Shown: piece after piece, positions 54,453-64,000 of the stretch
How positions within the stretch are numbered: position 1 is the stretch's first letter
Layout: each line of letters begins with the position of its first letter
Origin: Glomus cerebriforme
Taxonomy: Eukaryota; Glomeromycota; Glomeromycetes; Glomerales; Glomeraceae
NCBI GenBank assembly: GCA_003550305.1
Contig: QKYT01000003.1
Span: forward strand, 389,047 to 453,046
Direction: 5' to 3'
DNA length: 64,000 nt
Made by a program: the position numbers and the translations under genes
Notes under the pieces: model-generated
What the model saw: the letters and a program-made list of their open reading frames with translations, nothing else
What the model was told of the DNA's origin: nothing
The model's database searches: none

Positions 54453-56054
54453 ATGGTTAATCTATTTTGTTGCTATCGACCAAAGAAGAAAAACCCGATA
54501 CCAAAACTCGTTGATCGTTCTCTACCAGATCCTATACTCGAATTAGTTTTTTCACAATTAGATGATAGTGGATCGAAAGGTTTATATTCGTGCCTTACGG
54601 TAAATAGTAAATGGAATTTAAAAGCTCGTCAAATATTATGGAAACGCCCCTTCACCTCGAAACCTTTATCTCAAGAAAATTCTATCAAACTAATCAGAAC
54701 GTTATTACTTTGTCTTGACACGACTACTAAACAAATGCTAAGAGCATTACTAAAAGATGGAAGACCAATAACAAATATAATACCAAATGAATCACCATTA
54801 TTCAATTATGCTTCTTTAATGAATGAATTAGATTATAAAGAATTCGAAATTTCAATTCAATCTTATTTACTAAACTTTATGTCAAATCTTTCTATTGAAC
54901 ATATTCATTTAATAGCTAAAAGTTTATTTATATTAATTATGCGAACAGGTTCGACATTTAGATCATTAATCATTGATAAATTCTCTGAGGATTATGCCAA
55001 TTTACCTATAACCGAAATACAATTACAACGAAAATCGAATTATTTATCTCGAATTACAAAACTTAATTTGAATTATTACGAGTCAAGTGATATATTTGAT
55101 TTCTTAAGATTATTACCAACAATATGTAATGATTTACTCGAATTCACTGTAACTATTTGTGATTTTGAGAATGAAGCATTGGTAAATAGATCAGTTGCTG
55201 ACGTAATAAGTTCTCAACGCGCACTAAAAAAATTTAGTATGGATGGAGCTAGGAATGGAGGAAATACGATTTTAATCGCATTAGGAGGATCTCAATCAAA
55301 GACTTTAACATCTGCTAAATTTAGATTAATGAATTTTAAATCTGCGGGAATGAGATCATTGGCCAAATGTAGTCAATTAAAAGAACTTTTATTTGAAAAT
55401 TGTCAAGGACTTACAATTGAAATTACAAAAATTTTATATAACGCTAAATTAAAAAATTTAAAAAATTTGATCATTTGGAATTATCATAAAGTTCCAACTG
55501 TCACCTCCCTATTGATTAAATCAACCATGAATAGTGAATTAAAAGAATTAACTTTAGATATTATGATCATCGGAACTGTTAATACAATATTAGAACATTG
55601 TCCAAATATTACAACTTTAAAAATATTTGATTATCAACCAAAACATAATATACAAATGTTTAGATTATTAAAAGGATTACCAAATCTTGAAAGATTAACG
55701 ATTTACAGAGAAACAAAAGTAGAATTAGGGGTCATAAATTTTTCGGGAAATTATTTACCAAATAATTTAAAATATCTAAGATTAGAATGCGGGATCAGTT
55801 CTGATCAATTAGATAATTTATTAAAAGGTTTAAGAGATCGTAGTAAATTAAAAATTTTAATTATAGATTATTTTAAAACAGAGAGATCACATTTAAAAGT
55901 TATTGTTGAATGGGTTAAAAGAAGTAGAACATTAAAATTTTTAGGAATTGGTGGAAAATCAATATTTAGTAAAGGTGAATTAACCGAATTAAATATTTTA
56001 CAAAAAGAATATGGCGTTTCTATAATTCCATCACATAAATTTGATTATTATTAA
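54453..56054 (+). CDS. F-box/LRR-like protein (long subgroup)
   Basis: Intronless, 533 residues. A divergent F-box at about 22-67: RSLPDPILELVFSQLD, LYSCLTVNSKWNLKARQILW, KRPF. Many LRR-like segments follow (LLEFTVTICDFENE, LKELLFENCQGLTIE, LKNLIIWNYHKVPT, LKELTLDIMIIGTV, NITTLKIFDYQ, LERLTIYRETK, LKYLRLECGISSDQL). The last about 60 residues (LIIDYFKTERSHLKVIVEWV, then TLKFLGIGGKSIFSKGELTE) match the tail of the gene at 57945 and are absent from the minus-strand members. The N-terminus MVNLFCCYRPKKK has two Cys before a basic run, a possible palmitoylation site (inference). Predicted SCF adaptor. Confidence 0.9.
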   Translation: MVNLFCCYRPKKKNPIPKLVDRSLPDPILELVFSQLDDSGSKGLYSCLTVNSKWNLKARQILWKRPFTSKPLSQENSIKLIRTLLLCLDTTTKQMLRALLKDGRPITNIIPNESPLFNYASLMNELDYKEFEISIQSYLLNFMSNLSIEHIHLIAKSLFILIMRTGSTFRSLIIDKFSEDYANLPITEIQLQRKSNYLSRITKLNLNYYESSDIFDFLRLLPTICNDLLEFTVTICDFENEALVNRSVADVISSQRALKKFSMDGARNGGNTILIALGGSQSKTLTSAKFRLMNFKSAGMRSLAKCSQLKELLFENCQGLTIEITKILYNAKLKNLKNLIIWNYHKVPTVTSLLIKSTMNSELKELTLDIMIIGTVNTILEHCPNITTLKIFDYQPKHNIQMFRLLKGLPNLERLTIYRETKVELGVINFSGNYLPNNLKYLRLECGISSDQLDNLLKGLRDRSKLKILIIDYFKTERSHLKVIVEWVKRSRTLKFLGIGGKSIFSKGELTELNILQKEYGVSIIPSHKFDYY

Positions 56055-57944
56055 CGAGTGGATTTGGTATAGTTCAATAATTACGTTGACTGTGTCGACG
56101 ATTCACATTATACATTTCGCATTATGCGTTTCGCATTATACATTTCGTATTATTAATCAAGAAAAGGCCGGGATTTATATATATACATATGCAAATTTTT
56201 GAAATTCTCCCCTTCAATTTCATTTCAATTATTATTACCCCAAATATGGTTATGTTATCCTTCCCCAAACCGATACAAAAGAAAAGTTTTGAACATGTTT
56301 CACGTGATTATATATATATATATATTTTTACTGCAAAATAATTTCTTAAATATTATCAAAAATATCTTCTAGCAAATAAAAGAAGTGGTGCGAAGGCAAA
56401 TAAGTGGCGAGAACACTTTACCATGAGCGAATTATGCGAAAAAGATTCAACAACTCGATAAAAAAAATCTTCTGGAAAGAATTTGACGAGAGTTTGTATA
56501 AAATTTTTCATAACATATATAATTTATTAGTTAGATTTATTAGTTAGTATTGTCTATCATCAAAAAATTCGTAATATTTTGCAAAAGTTTAGGTCTCAGG
56601 ATTGAGTATGATATTGGATTTATGATATGTATATATATACTTGCAGTATCTATATACATATAATTTTTATCATTTAACGGAATTCGAAAATCTCATATTT
56701 GATATTCATATATATGTACTGTGTATATATATATCTTTGAAAGCCATAAGAAATATTTCCTAAAGATTACGCCAATTTCCGTCCCCGACGATATTTATTC
56801 GATGACTTTAAACCAAAATTTCATTTTCTTGAACCTAATATACGCAAAATTTCATTGTATTATATCATTAAAATACTCATTTTTCATTAGATACTGTATA
56901 TAAATTTTTATTATTCTTCTTTTACCACCAACGTGGTTATTTATTATAATATTCTATCATTGAAGTTTTTCATTTCCACATGTTCATCCAAAAGAAAAAA
57001 AATATTTACATATTAATATTTTTAATTGCGTATTAGCCCAACGTTATTTAATTGATACTACATAACATTATGCTATTTATGTTTTAGACAAAAAATAAAA
57101 TAGCATGGGTTAAAATTAAAGTACGATTTTGTGTAAAAATAATTGATCACAAAACAAACCGAGTTTAGTTAAATTTCCTAATTTGTACCCCAAATTTTTT
57201 TTTATTCTCATAATAAAAAAAAAATTGTCACACAGAATTTATATATAGACTTCATAAATTTGTTGATTTATTAGTGCATATTTAGAAAGAATGACTCATC
57301 AATCAAACAATTGATCTTATGACACTACAAAGCAGTACTTAAATTAAATTTACATTCCCGCAGTAAAATCAACCAAATCAAATCTACAATGTAGCAGATT
57401 ATGAGATTGCGCTAAGCCACTTTTTTGTAATCGTCAAATAGACGAATAACAATGATAAACTTTAAACATAAACCTTTACTTAAATTATATATATATGTCC
57501 CTTTTTCCTCTTTTTTTTTTTGATCATTTGATTGAATTTTATTTTTTATAATTATAATGATTTTGTTTCGGATATATTATTAAAATAAAAGGAAAAAAAC
57601 TTTATATTTTCATCGGGAATACTGCGGAAATTTTGTATGAAAATTGCGAAATTGTGTGATACAAGCATAATAAGATAATAAATTAACCATTTATATATAA
57701 AAAAAAAACTGATACTTATTTATAATGTAAAAAATTGTACACAAAATTCCTTTAAATGGTATTGGGCTCATCTAGTTGGTTGCACGGAGCATTTGATATT
57801 GATCAACACCAAACATCTTACCAATCCAACAATTTTTGTATTTCCATGGAACCGTAATAAATAACGCTCTCTTTTTTTTCAAAAAAAAAAAAAATTCTTC
57901 ACACTATTCTTTTTTATAAACTTTCATAAATAAATAAATATATA
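56055..57944. other. Intergenic region between the two long-subgroup F-box genes
   Basis: About 1.9 kb, no supported gene. Holds tandem TACATTTCGCATTATG-like words (about 56110-56150), CACGTG at 56301, ATACTGTA at 56891-56898, several (TA)n runs, and an A-run 50 bases upstream of the next start. Confidence 0.5.
56108..56152. repeat. Short tandem CATTATRCATTTCG repeat
   Basis: About three to four units of ATTATACATTTCGC / ATTATGCGTTTCGC directly after the F-box gene at 54453. Confidence 0.7.
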
Positions 57945-59747
57945 ATGGCAAATTATTGTTTTTTAATTCGTCATATACTTGAATTATTAAGAAATAAAGA
58001 TTTAAAAACTGGGGAAGCGACCTCTAAAACAACAACAATTAAACAATTTTTTGAAATTAATCGTGATCAAGAAATATTTAATGATATAGGAAATTATGAA
58101 CATGTAAATGAAATAACTTCAGAGAAACCAAAAATATTGAGAGAATTTTCTTTGGAAGTTAATTCAACCGCTGAATTAACATCATTGCCAACAGAATGTC
58201 TTGAACGAATTTTCAAGGATGTAGATAATAATAATGAACATTCGGGACTTTTTTCATGTCTTTTAGTTTGTCGTTCATGGTGTAGAAATATTGTTCCTAT
58301 ACTATGGGCAAGACCTTTTGATAAATTACCAAAAGATTCTAGATATAAACTTATTAGAACTTATATCACGTGTCTTTCGGATGAAGAGAAATCCTGCTTA
58401 AATTCTCAATTAATAAAACATGGAATTAGAATTCCTTATACGACTCATAGTTTATTTAATTATTCTATATATTTAAAAGAATTATCTTATGTGGAATTAT
58501 ATCAATCGGTTGATTCAGGAATAAAACATTATCGTAAATCATTTATTGGTTATAATACTTATAAATTAACTTCTTTAATAGCAAAATCAATTTGTAGAAT
58601 GTTTTTAGCTAAAAACACAACAGATTCTTCCCTTCATTTACAATCATTCAAGATTGATAAACATTTTATTCAAATGGACACTTTTCCTGAATTGGATTTA
58701 TTCTCAAAAGTTTATCCTGGATTATCACAAATTACCAATTTTACTTTAGATTATGATCCATATTCTGAAAATCTTGTTAAATTTTTACAATATTTCCCCT
58801 CTTTATGTACAGGATTAAATTCTTTAAACATTACTTTACCTTATTTTGAAACTAAACCTATTATAATAGATTTATTGATTTCAATAATTAAAAAACAAAG
58901 GTCAATAAGAGATTTTAATTTATCTGGTGCTAGAATTGGTGCGGATGTTATCATACCAATACTTTTATCGGTTCATTCTAACAATTTAATTTCATTGAAA
59001 TTTCAAAATGTTGAGTTTAATAATGTTGATTTAAGTTTATTGATGTCTTGTAGAAGATTAGAAACTCTTACGATATATCATTGTACCGGTTTAAATCGTT
59101 CGAGTTTACCTTTAACAAATAATTCAAATAATTATAATAGTATTATTTTAAAATCTTTAAATATAGGTTGTTCTCCAAAATATCCACAAATTCCGACAAT
59201 CATTCTTGAATCTCCTCTTGGTACAACGTGTCGAGAATTATGTTTGGATTTGATTACTCCAGAAATTGTTAACGTCACAAAACGTAATTGTCAAAACGTT
59301 ACCACGTTGAAACTTCGAGATCATTTCATTAGTATCAACAAAAATGATTCAGAATCTTTAATAAATAATTTATTTCATGGATTATTACTTGAAAGATTAA
59401 TAATTAGTATTAGTCCAAAGAATAGTGATTATGAAGAATTAAACATTCATGGTAGAGATTTACCTGCAAGTTGTTGGTATTTAAAATTACAATGCGGATT
59501 TTCTGTTAGACATTTATATGATTTAATGTTGAGTGATGAATGTGAGGCTTCGATTAGTGTATTGATCGTGGATTATTTAAAATTACATATTGGACATTTA
59601 ATGATCATAAGGGATTTGGCAAAAGAGAAAGGAACTTTAAAATATTTGGGTATATGCGGAAAGAAAGAATTTGACAAAGAAGAATTGGAGGTGATTAAAG
59701 ATTTACAATATAAATATAAAGTTAACGTCAATTTAAATGAGATTTAG
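57945..59747 (+). CDS. F-box/LRR-like protein (long subgroup, N-terminal extension)
   Basis: Intronless, 600 residues. The F-box is at about 80-125 (LTSLPTECLERIFKDV, LFSCLLVCRSWCRNIVPILW, ARPF) after an 80-residue extension seen in no other member here. LRR-like segments (LNSLNITLPYFETK, LISLKFQNVEFNNV, LETLTIYHCTGLNR, NVTTLKLRDHFIS, LERLIISISPKNS, WYLKLQCGFSVRHL) lead to the conserved tail VLIVDYLKLHIGHLMIIRDL and TLKYLGICGKKEFDKEELE. Start is the first ATG; an internal start nearer the F-box cannot be excluded. Predicted SCF adaptor, paralogue of the gene at 54453. Confidence 0.9.
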   Translation: MANYCFLIRHILELLRNKDLKTGEATSKTTTIKQFFEINRDQEIFNDIGNYEHVNEITSEKPKILREFSLEVNSTAELTSLPTECLERIFKDVDNNNEHSGLFSCLLVCRSWCRNIVPILWARPFDKLPKDSRYKLIRTYITCLSDEEKSCLNSQLIKHGIRIPYTTHSLFNYSIYLKELSYVELYQSVDSGIKHYRKSFIGYNTYKLTSLIAKSICRMFLAKNTTDSSLHLQSFKIDKHFIQMDTFPELDLFSKVYPGLSQITNFTLDYDPYSENLVKFLQYFPSLCTGLNSLNITLPYFETKPIIIDLLISIIKKQRSIRDFNLSGARIGADVIIPILLSVHSNNLISLKFQNVEFNNVDLSLLMSCRRLETLTIYHCTGLNRSSLPLTNNSNNYNSIILKSLNIGCSPKYPQIPTIILESPLGTTCRELCLDLITPEIVNVTKRNCQNVTTLKLRDHFISINKNDSESLINNLFHGLLLERLIISISPKNSDYEELNIHGRDLPASCWYLKLQCGFSVRHLYDLMLSDECEASISVLIVDYLKLHIGHLMIIRDLAKEKGTLKYLGICGKKEFDKEELEVIKDLQYKYKVNVNLNEI

Positions 59748-60470
59748 ATTAAATAATAAATAAATAAATATAATAGATAATACATATATAGAATTTTCAT
59801 AATCTTTTTTTTTTTTTTTAATGTATTTTTAAAGTAATAAAATATTATTTCATCATATAAACATAACGTACCATTCCAAATTGGTACATAATGCTGGCCA
59901 AGCTTGTTATAATGCAGGTAAAATTTCTGGTAGGTGTGTTTATTTCTAAAGGCTTAATTTCGAAATGGTACGGTACTATCTGGACCACAGTTACACTAAC
60001 TAAACTTCATCTATATAATGATATACACGTTAAATTTTGCGAACTGAAGTCTCTGGAATATAATCTGCCGAATTAATTACAGTATACCATCACCCATCTT
60101 CGTAAAGTGTTAAAGTGTTCTGCCTGAAATGTAAATCTTTTCGTTAAGTATAAAGTTTCGACATCTAATTTTTTTTTTCGCATAAGTTTATTTACTTTAT
60201 TACTAAAAATAAAACTCTCGGAACAAATATAATTATTCTTCATTATTAAAAAAGTTTTGAAATTTTGAATATTTTTTGGGTTTTATTTAAGGAATTCGAA
60301 AACAATGAAAAAGGTAATTAGGTGAATGATCGAAAATTCGAATAGTAAATTAAATGAATATTTTTAAAATGAATTGACTGCGGAATCACCATCGAACGTG
60401 ACTAATTTTACATTTTTGCCGCGAATAATATATATATATATATATAATATGTATATGTACCTCTTTTTGT
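59748..60470. other. Intergenic region between convergent F-box genes
   Basis: No gene. Includes GTACCA-TTCCAAAT-TGGTAC (about 59868-59887), an inverted pair with a related GGTACGGTAC at about 59969, a TACAGTAT at 60078-60085 and an (AT)n run near 60428-60446. The open frame at 59891-60076 shows no family feature. Confidence 0.5.
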
Positions 60471-61784
60471 TTAATAATAAATTAAAGGTTTCGTAGAAAT
60501 TTCTTTGAAGGAAATTAATGATAATTTTTCTCTCCAAGATTTTTCCAAACTTTTAATGATCCTTTTGACAACCTTTTCATTTTGATTCTCGTTTGATAAA
60601 TAATATAAAATTATTTCTTCAAGATTTGGACAATAATTTAATGCTATTTCAAGAATTTCAATATGCTTAATATTTAATCCTAATTGTTTAATCGAATTTC
60701 CTGATGATTGTAAAATGGTTAATGTAATTTGTTCTTTTAATTCAACTAAATGTAAAGTATAAAGATTAAAAGAATGAATAAATGTATAATTATCTAAATT
60801 TTCACAAGAACAAAAACATAATCTAAGTTCTTTTAATTGATTTAAATTTAAAAGAATATCTAATGTTGTTTGATCCAATTGAAGGAAAGCCAATGAAATT
60901 GAAGTTAAAGAATTGATATGAGTGAGCAATGACATCATAATCGATTCAATTCCGATATGTACAACATTTGATAAACTAAATTCTTTCAATCCTTTTTGTG
61001 CAATCACGGTATTAGAAATTGATTGTAATAATTCAACATTATAAGAATTCATGTTGAATTTAAATTCTAAAATGTGAATATTATGACATAATTTTGAAAT
61101 ATAATTCAAGAATTGAATTGTATTAAGAATTTTTTTACTATCATAATTGATTCTAAGTTTTGTGAGATTTGTGAGATTTGAATTGGATTCAGTAAAAATA
61201 GAAATATTTGGTAAATTCATCGTATAAATTTCTTTATCGATTACGAGAGTCTTTAAATTTGGACTTTGTCGTAAAAACATTTGAAATAAAGAACCGGTTA
61301 TAAAAAGAATTTGTACTTTTCGATGCAATTCATTGGAACCTAGACAAGTGATTTTTTTCAAATAAGATGAGACAAAAATTTCCAATCCCATATAATAAAT
61401 TTCATGTATCATTGCGGAATAATTAAATAAAGGATTCGGTTGAGAAGGAATTATAATGTTATAAGCTTTCAATTTGGAATTAATCAAATTTGTTTCTTCC
61501 AAACTGAAAAACATTAACAAAGTATTTATAAGTTTATATCGATTGTGTTTTGAACATGATCGGAATGGTCGATTCCATAAGAATGATACAACGTTTTTAC
61601 TCCAATATCTATTCACTAATAATGATGGATATAATTTAGCCGTTGAATCATTTTGAATATATTGAAAAATCCTTTGCATACATTCTGTTGGTAAGATTGG
61701 TATAATTTTTTCTTTTCCTTTTACAACTTTTGACTTTTTTTTATTAAAGAATGTAAGAATTGTATTAAAATGTCTCATTTTCAA
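60471..61784 (-). CDS. F-box/LRR-like protein (short subgroup, full length)
   Basis: Intronless, 437 residues. F-box at about 28-74: IPILPTECMQRIFQYI, LYPSLLVNRYWSKNVVSFLW, NRPF. Then YSAMIHEIYYMGLE and LRR-like segments (LTSISLAFLQLDQT, LKELRLCFCSCENL, IKQLGLNIKHIEIL, LNYCPNLEEIILYY), ending with a basic helical tail. Closest by eye to the gene at 46747 (shared LYPSLLVNRYW and QLGLNI blocks). The Cys of the VNRYWCK motif is Ser here. A second Met is at residue 3. Predicted SCF adaptor. Confidence 0.9.
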   Translation of the reverse strand: MKMRHFNTILTFFNKKKSKVVKGKEKIIPILPTECMQRIFQYIQNDSTAKLYPSLLVNRYWSKNVVSFLWNRPFRSCSKHNRYKLINTLLMFFSLEETNLINSKLKAYNIIIPSQPNPLFNYSAMIHEIYYMGLEIFVSSYLKKITCLGSNELHRKVQILFITGSLFQMFLRQSPNLKTLVIDKEIYTMNLPNISIFTESNSNLTNLTKLRINYDSKKILNTIQFLNYISKLCHNIHILEFKFNMNSYNVELLQSISNTVIAQKGLKEFSLSNVVHIGIESIMMSLLTHINSLTSISLAFLQLDQTTLDILLNLNQLKELRLCFCSCENLDNYTFIHSFNLYTLHLVELKEQITLTILQSSGNSIKQLGLNIKHIEILEIALNYCPNLEEIILYYLSNENQNEKVVKRIIKSLEKSWREKLSLISFKEISTKPLIYY

Positions 61785-62059
61785 TGATCAAATACAAAAG
61801 AAAGGAAGAAAAAATTTAAAAAGTAGGTAATTTATTTAACATTCATTCTTTTATTTAAATATTAATAAAATATATTTATTACACAAAGATTTTGAAACAT
61901 GGTCTTTCTTTCGCAATCGACGATTGACGTTCCTATTTACTGATATACTATTTATAGAACATGATCCTTTTTATCGCCTATATCGGTAATTTTTTTTTAT
62001 TAGTTAATTTATTTTTTATTCTTGACATCGATTTAATTCCTATTTTGTATAAATCAGTA

Positions 62060-63148
62060 TCATCTATCGTTAAATATAGACTTAATTTCTAAATTATTAT
62101 TATCAACCCCATCACAATGGATCAAACTTAAATCTTTAATATGATTAAATTCTTTTAAAAGATTATTCGAATTCTCATTAAATATGATATTATATAATCT
62201 AATAGAAATCAAACTAGATTTTTGAAATAATAAAGCAAACATAATTTGATCAAAATATAATTTTACAAATGAGATACTAAATTCCATTAAATAATTTTGT
62301 GATTTAATAATATCGGATATATAATTTATTATTTCAATATAAGAATCATTATCATCATTTAATTTTTTTAAATTAATATCTAAATAATGAATTTGATTAC
62401 AATTTAATGAAATTAATTTCAATAAATATTTAATATTTAAAATTGATATATGATCATCATTTATTTCTATTTTAATCTTTATTAGATTGAATAATCCAGG
62501 TTGTTGATTTGAAAAATCTTTTAAATTTGGAAATTCATGTTTCATATTTCTTCTATTTTGGATCGTAAGTATTCTTAAATTTCTTGATTTTTGTAAAATT
62601 AATTTAAAAAGTGTCTTTGTGACGGATTGAACTTCTCTTTCTTTATTATCTTTATCAGGAAAATTGGCTAAATATAAACTAACAAGGTTTTCTAAATCAT
62701 CATAATCAAGTTGTTTCAAATATATAGGATAATTTAAGAGTGGTTTTCTTTTATGAATATAAAGTTCATCATCCTCGTTAAGACAAGATAAATATATTTC
62801 TATGATCATAAATCGATTTTTATTATGAGTAAAATTTCTTAAAACGGGTGGAAAATATTTTAAATAAGGATATTCAATTGGTTCAAGTTTAAAAGGATTT
62901 TCCCATAATATTGGTACAATACAATTATACCAATATTTATTTACAAAAATGCAAGAAAAAAGGGATTTTTTATCCGAATATTTAAATATTTTTTGCATAA
63001 TTTCAATTGGTAATATTGGTAATATTGATGATATTGATGATATTGATGATATTGGTTGATTTTTTTTATTATTAATAAAAATATTATTGGATGAAGTCGG
63101 TTGAGTATTAAAAAGGTTATTAATAAATCTTGTTAAAAAATTTACCAT
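62060..63148 (-). CDS. F-box/LRR-like protein (short subgroup, truncated)
   Basis: Intronless, 362 residues. An N-terminal SISSISSI run (about 33-42, encoded by a nine-base ATATTGATG repeat) precedes the F-box at about 43-86: LPILPIEIMQKIFKYS, LFSCIFVNKYWYNCIVPILW, ENPF. LRR-like segments follow, but the protein stops after LSLIHCDGVDNNNLEIKSIF, roughly 80-100 residues before the full-length paralogues end. In another frame the DNA beyond the stop stays open for about 30 codons, but no clear family motif is seen there. The start codon sits beside a very long poly-T tract. Possibly functional with a shortened substrate domain. Confidence 0.85.
   Translation of the reverse strand: MVNFLTRFINNLFNTQPTSSNNIFINNKKNQPISSISSISSILPILPIEIMQKIFKYSDKKSLFSCIFVNKYWYNCIVPILWENPFKLEPIEYPYLKYFPPVLRNFTHNKNRFMIIEIYLSCLNEDDELYIHKRKPLLNYPIYLKQLDYDDLENLVSLYLANFPDKDNKEREVQSVTKTLFKLILQKSRNLRILTIQNRRNMKHEFPNLKDFSNQQPGLFNLIKIKIEINDDHISILNIKYLLKLISLNCNQIHYLDINLKKLNDDNDSYIEIINYISDIIKSQNYLMEFSISFVKLYFDQIMFALLFQKSSLISIRLYNIIFNENSNNLLKEFNHIKDLSLIHCDGVDNNNLEIKSIFNDR
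63018..63056. repeat. Nine-base tandem repeat ATATTGATG
   Basis: About four in-frame units inside the last F-box gene, encoding the SISSISSIS run on the minus strand. Confidence 0.8.
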
Positions 63149-63170
63149 TTTTTTTTCCGTTAAAAGAAAG

Positions 63171-63201
<31 letters not shown>

Positions 63202-63322
63202 GGGTTTTTTTTTTTTTTTTTTTTTTTTTTTATTCCATAATTAGTCATGTATTACAAATTCATAGTGGATGGCGTAGTAACGGCTATGATTATGTTTAGA
63301 GAGGCTTTTTATGGGCTTTTAT
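63149..63322. repeat. Poly-T tracts upstream of the last F-box gene
   Basis: Two T-runs of more than 20 bases (about 63173-63197 and 63206-63230) lie immediately upstream of the start codon. The assembly breaks soon after. Confidence 0.8.
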
Positions 63323-64000
63323 NNNNNNNNNNNNNNNNNNNNNNNNNNNNNNNNNNNNNNNNNNNNNNNNNNNNNNNNNNNNNNNNNNNNNNNNNNNNNN
63401 NNNNNNNNNNNNNNNNNNNNNNNNNNNNNNNNNNNNNNNNNNNNNNNNNNNNNNNNNNNNNNNNNNNNNNNNNNNNNNNNNNNNNNNNNNNNNNNNNNNN
63501 NNNNNNNNNNNNNNNNNNNNNNNNNNNNNNNNNNNNNNNNNNNNNNNNNNNNNNNNNNNNNNNNNNNNNNNNNNNNNNNNNNNNNNNNNNNNNNNNNNNN
63601 NNNNNNNNNNNNNNNNNNNNNNNNNNNNNNNNNNNNNNNNNNNNNNNNNNNNNNNNNNNNNNNNNNNNNNNNNNNNNNNNNNNNNNNNNNNNNNNNNNNN
63701 NNNNNNNNNNNNNNNNNNNNNNNNNNNNNNNNNNNNNNNNNNNNNNNNNNNNNNNNNNNNNNNNNNNNNNNNNNNNNNNNNNNNNNNNNNNNNNNNNNNN
63801 NNNNNNNNNNNNNNNNNNNNNNNNNNNNNNNNNNNNNNNNNNNNNNNNNNNNNNNNNNNNNNNNNNNNNNNNNNNNNNNNNNNNNNNNNNNNNNNNNNNN
63901 NNNNNNNNNNNNNNNNNNNNNNNNNNNNNNNNNNNNNNNNNNNNNNNNNNNNNNNNNNNNNNNNNNNNNNNNNNNNNNNNNNNNNNNNNNNNNNNNNNNN
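63323..64000. other. Assembly gap (all N)
   Basis: Only N to the end of the window; nothing can be said about it. Confidence 0.99.

Overview
This window looks like nuclear DNA of a Glomeromycotina (arbuscular mycorrhizal) fungus, most likely Rhizophagus or a close relative. That is inferred from content, not from a database match. The DNA is very A+T-rich, with homopolymer runs and short GT-AG introns, and it holds clusters of two families known to be hugely expanded in Rhizophagus irregularis: MATA-type HMG-box proteins and F-box proteins. Housekeeping genes (RPB6, COQ7, an MBOAT lysophospholipid acyltransferase) confirm a eukaryote.

Layout. (1) 0.7-10.3 kb: three intronless MATA-HMG genes in + - + order with long non-coding spacers. 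(2) 12.7-14.5 kb: a three-exon MBOAT gene on the minus strand. (3) About 15-34 kb: a gene-poor repeat island with fold-back and TIR elements, degenerate tandem repeats, a decayed minus-strand gene, a 4.8-kb hAT-like transposon (26964-31795) carrying a broken multi-exon transposase plus a second Myb/SANT-like coding unit, and an intact tRNA-Cys(GCA). (4) 34.4-42.7 kb: ordinary spliced genes: an F-box/zinc-finger-like gene divergent from RPB6, COQ7 convergent with RPB6, an Ssh4/Ear1-like SPRY membrane protein and a two-TM proline-rich protein, the last two with PPxY motifs. (5) 44.2-45.8 kb: an intronless microsomal cytochrome P450. (6) 46.7-63.1 kb: seven intronless F-box/LRR-like genes; the two plus-strand members form a longer subgroup with a shared C-terminal block, the five minus-strand members a shorter subgroup showing stepwise C-terminal loss. 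(7) 63323-64000: assembly gap.

How genes may work together. The F-box proteins would be substrate adaptors of SCF ubiquitin ligases. The two PPxY membrane proteins look like adaptors or clients of Nedd4/Rsp5-type ligases. The HMG proteins are candidate DNA-binding regulators. MBOAT and P450 act at the ER, COQ7 in mitochondria, RPB6 in nuclear RNA polymerases. Splice structures were read by hand from in-frame joins and family motifs; no alignment or search was run.
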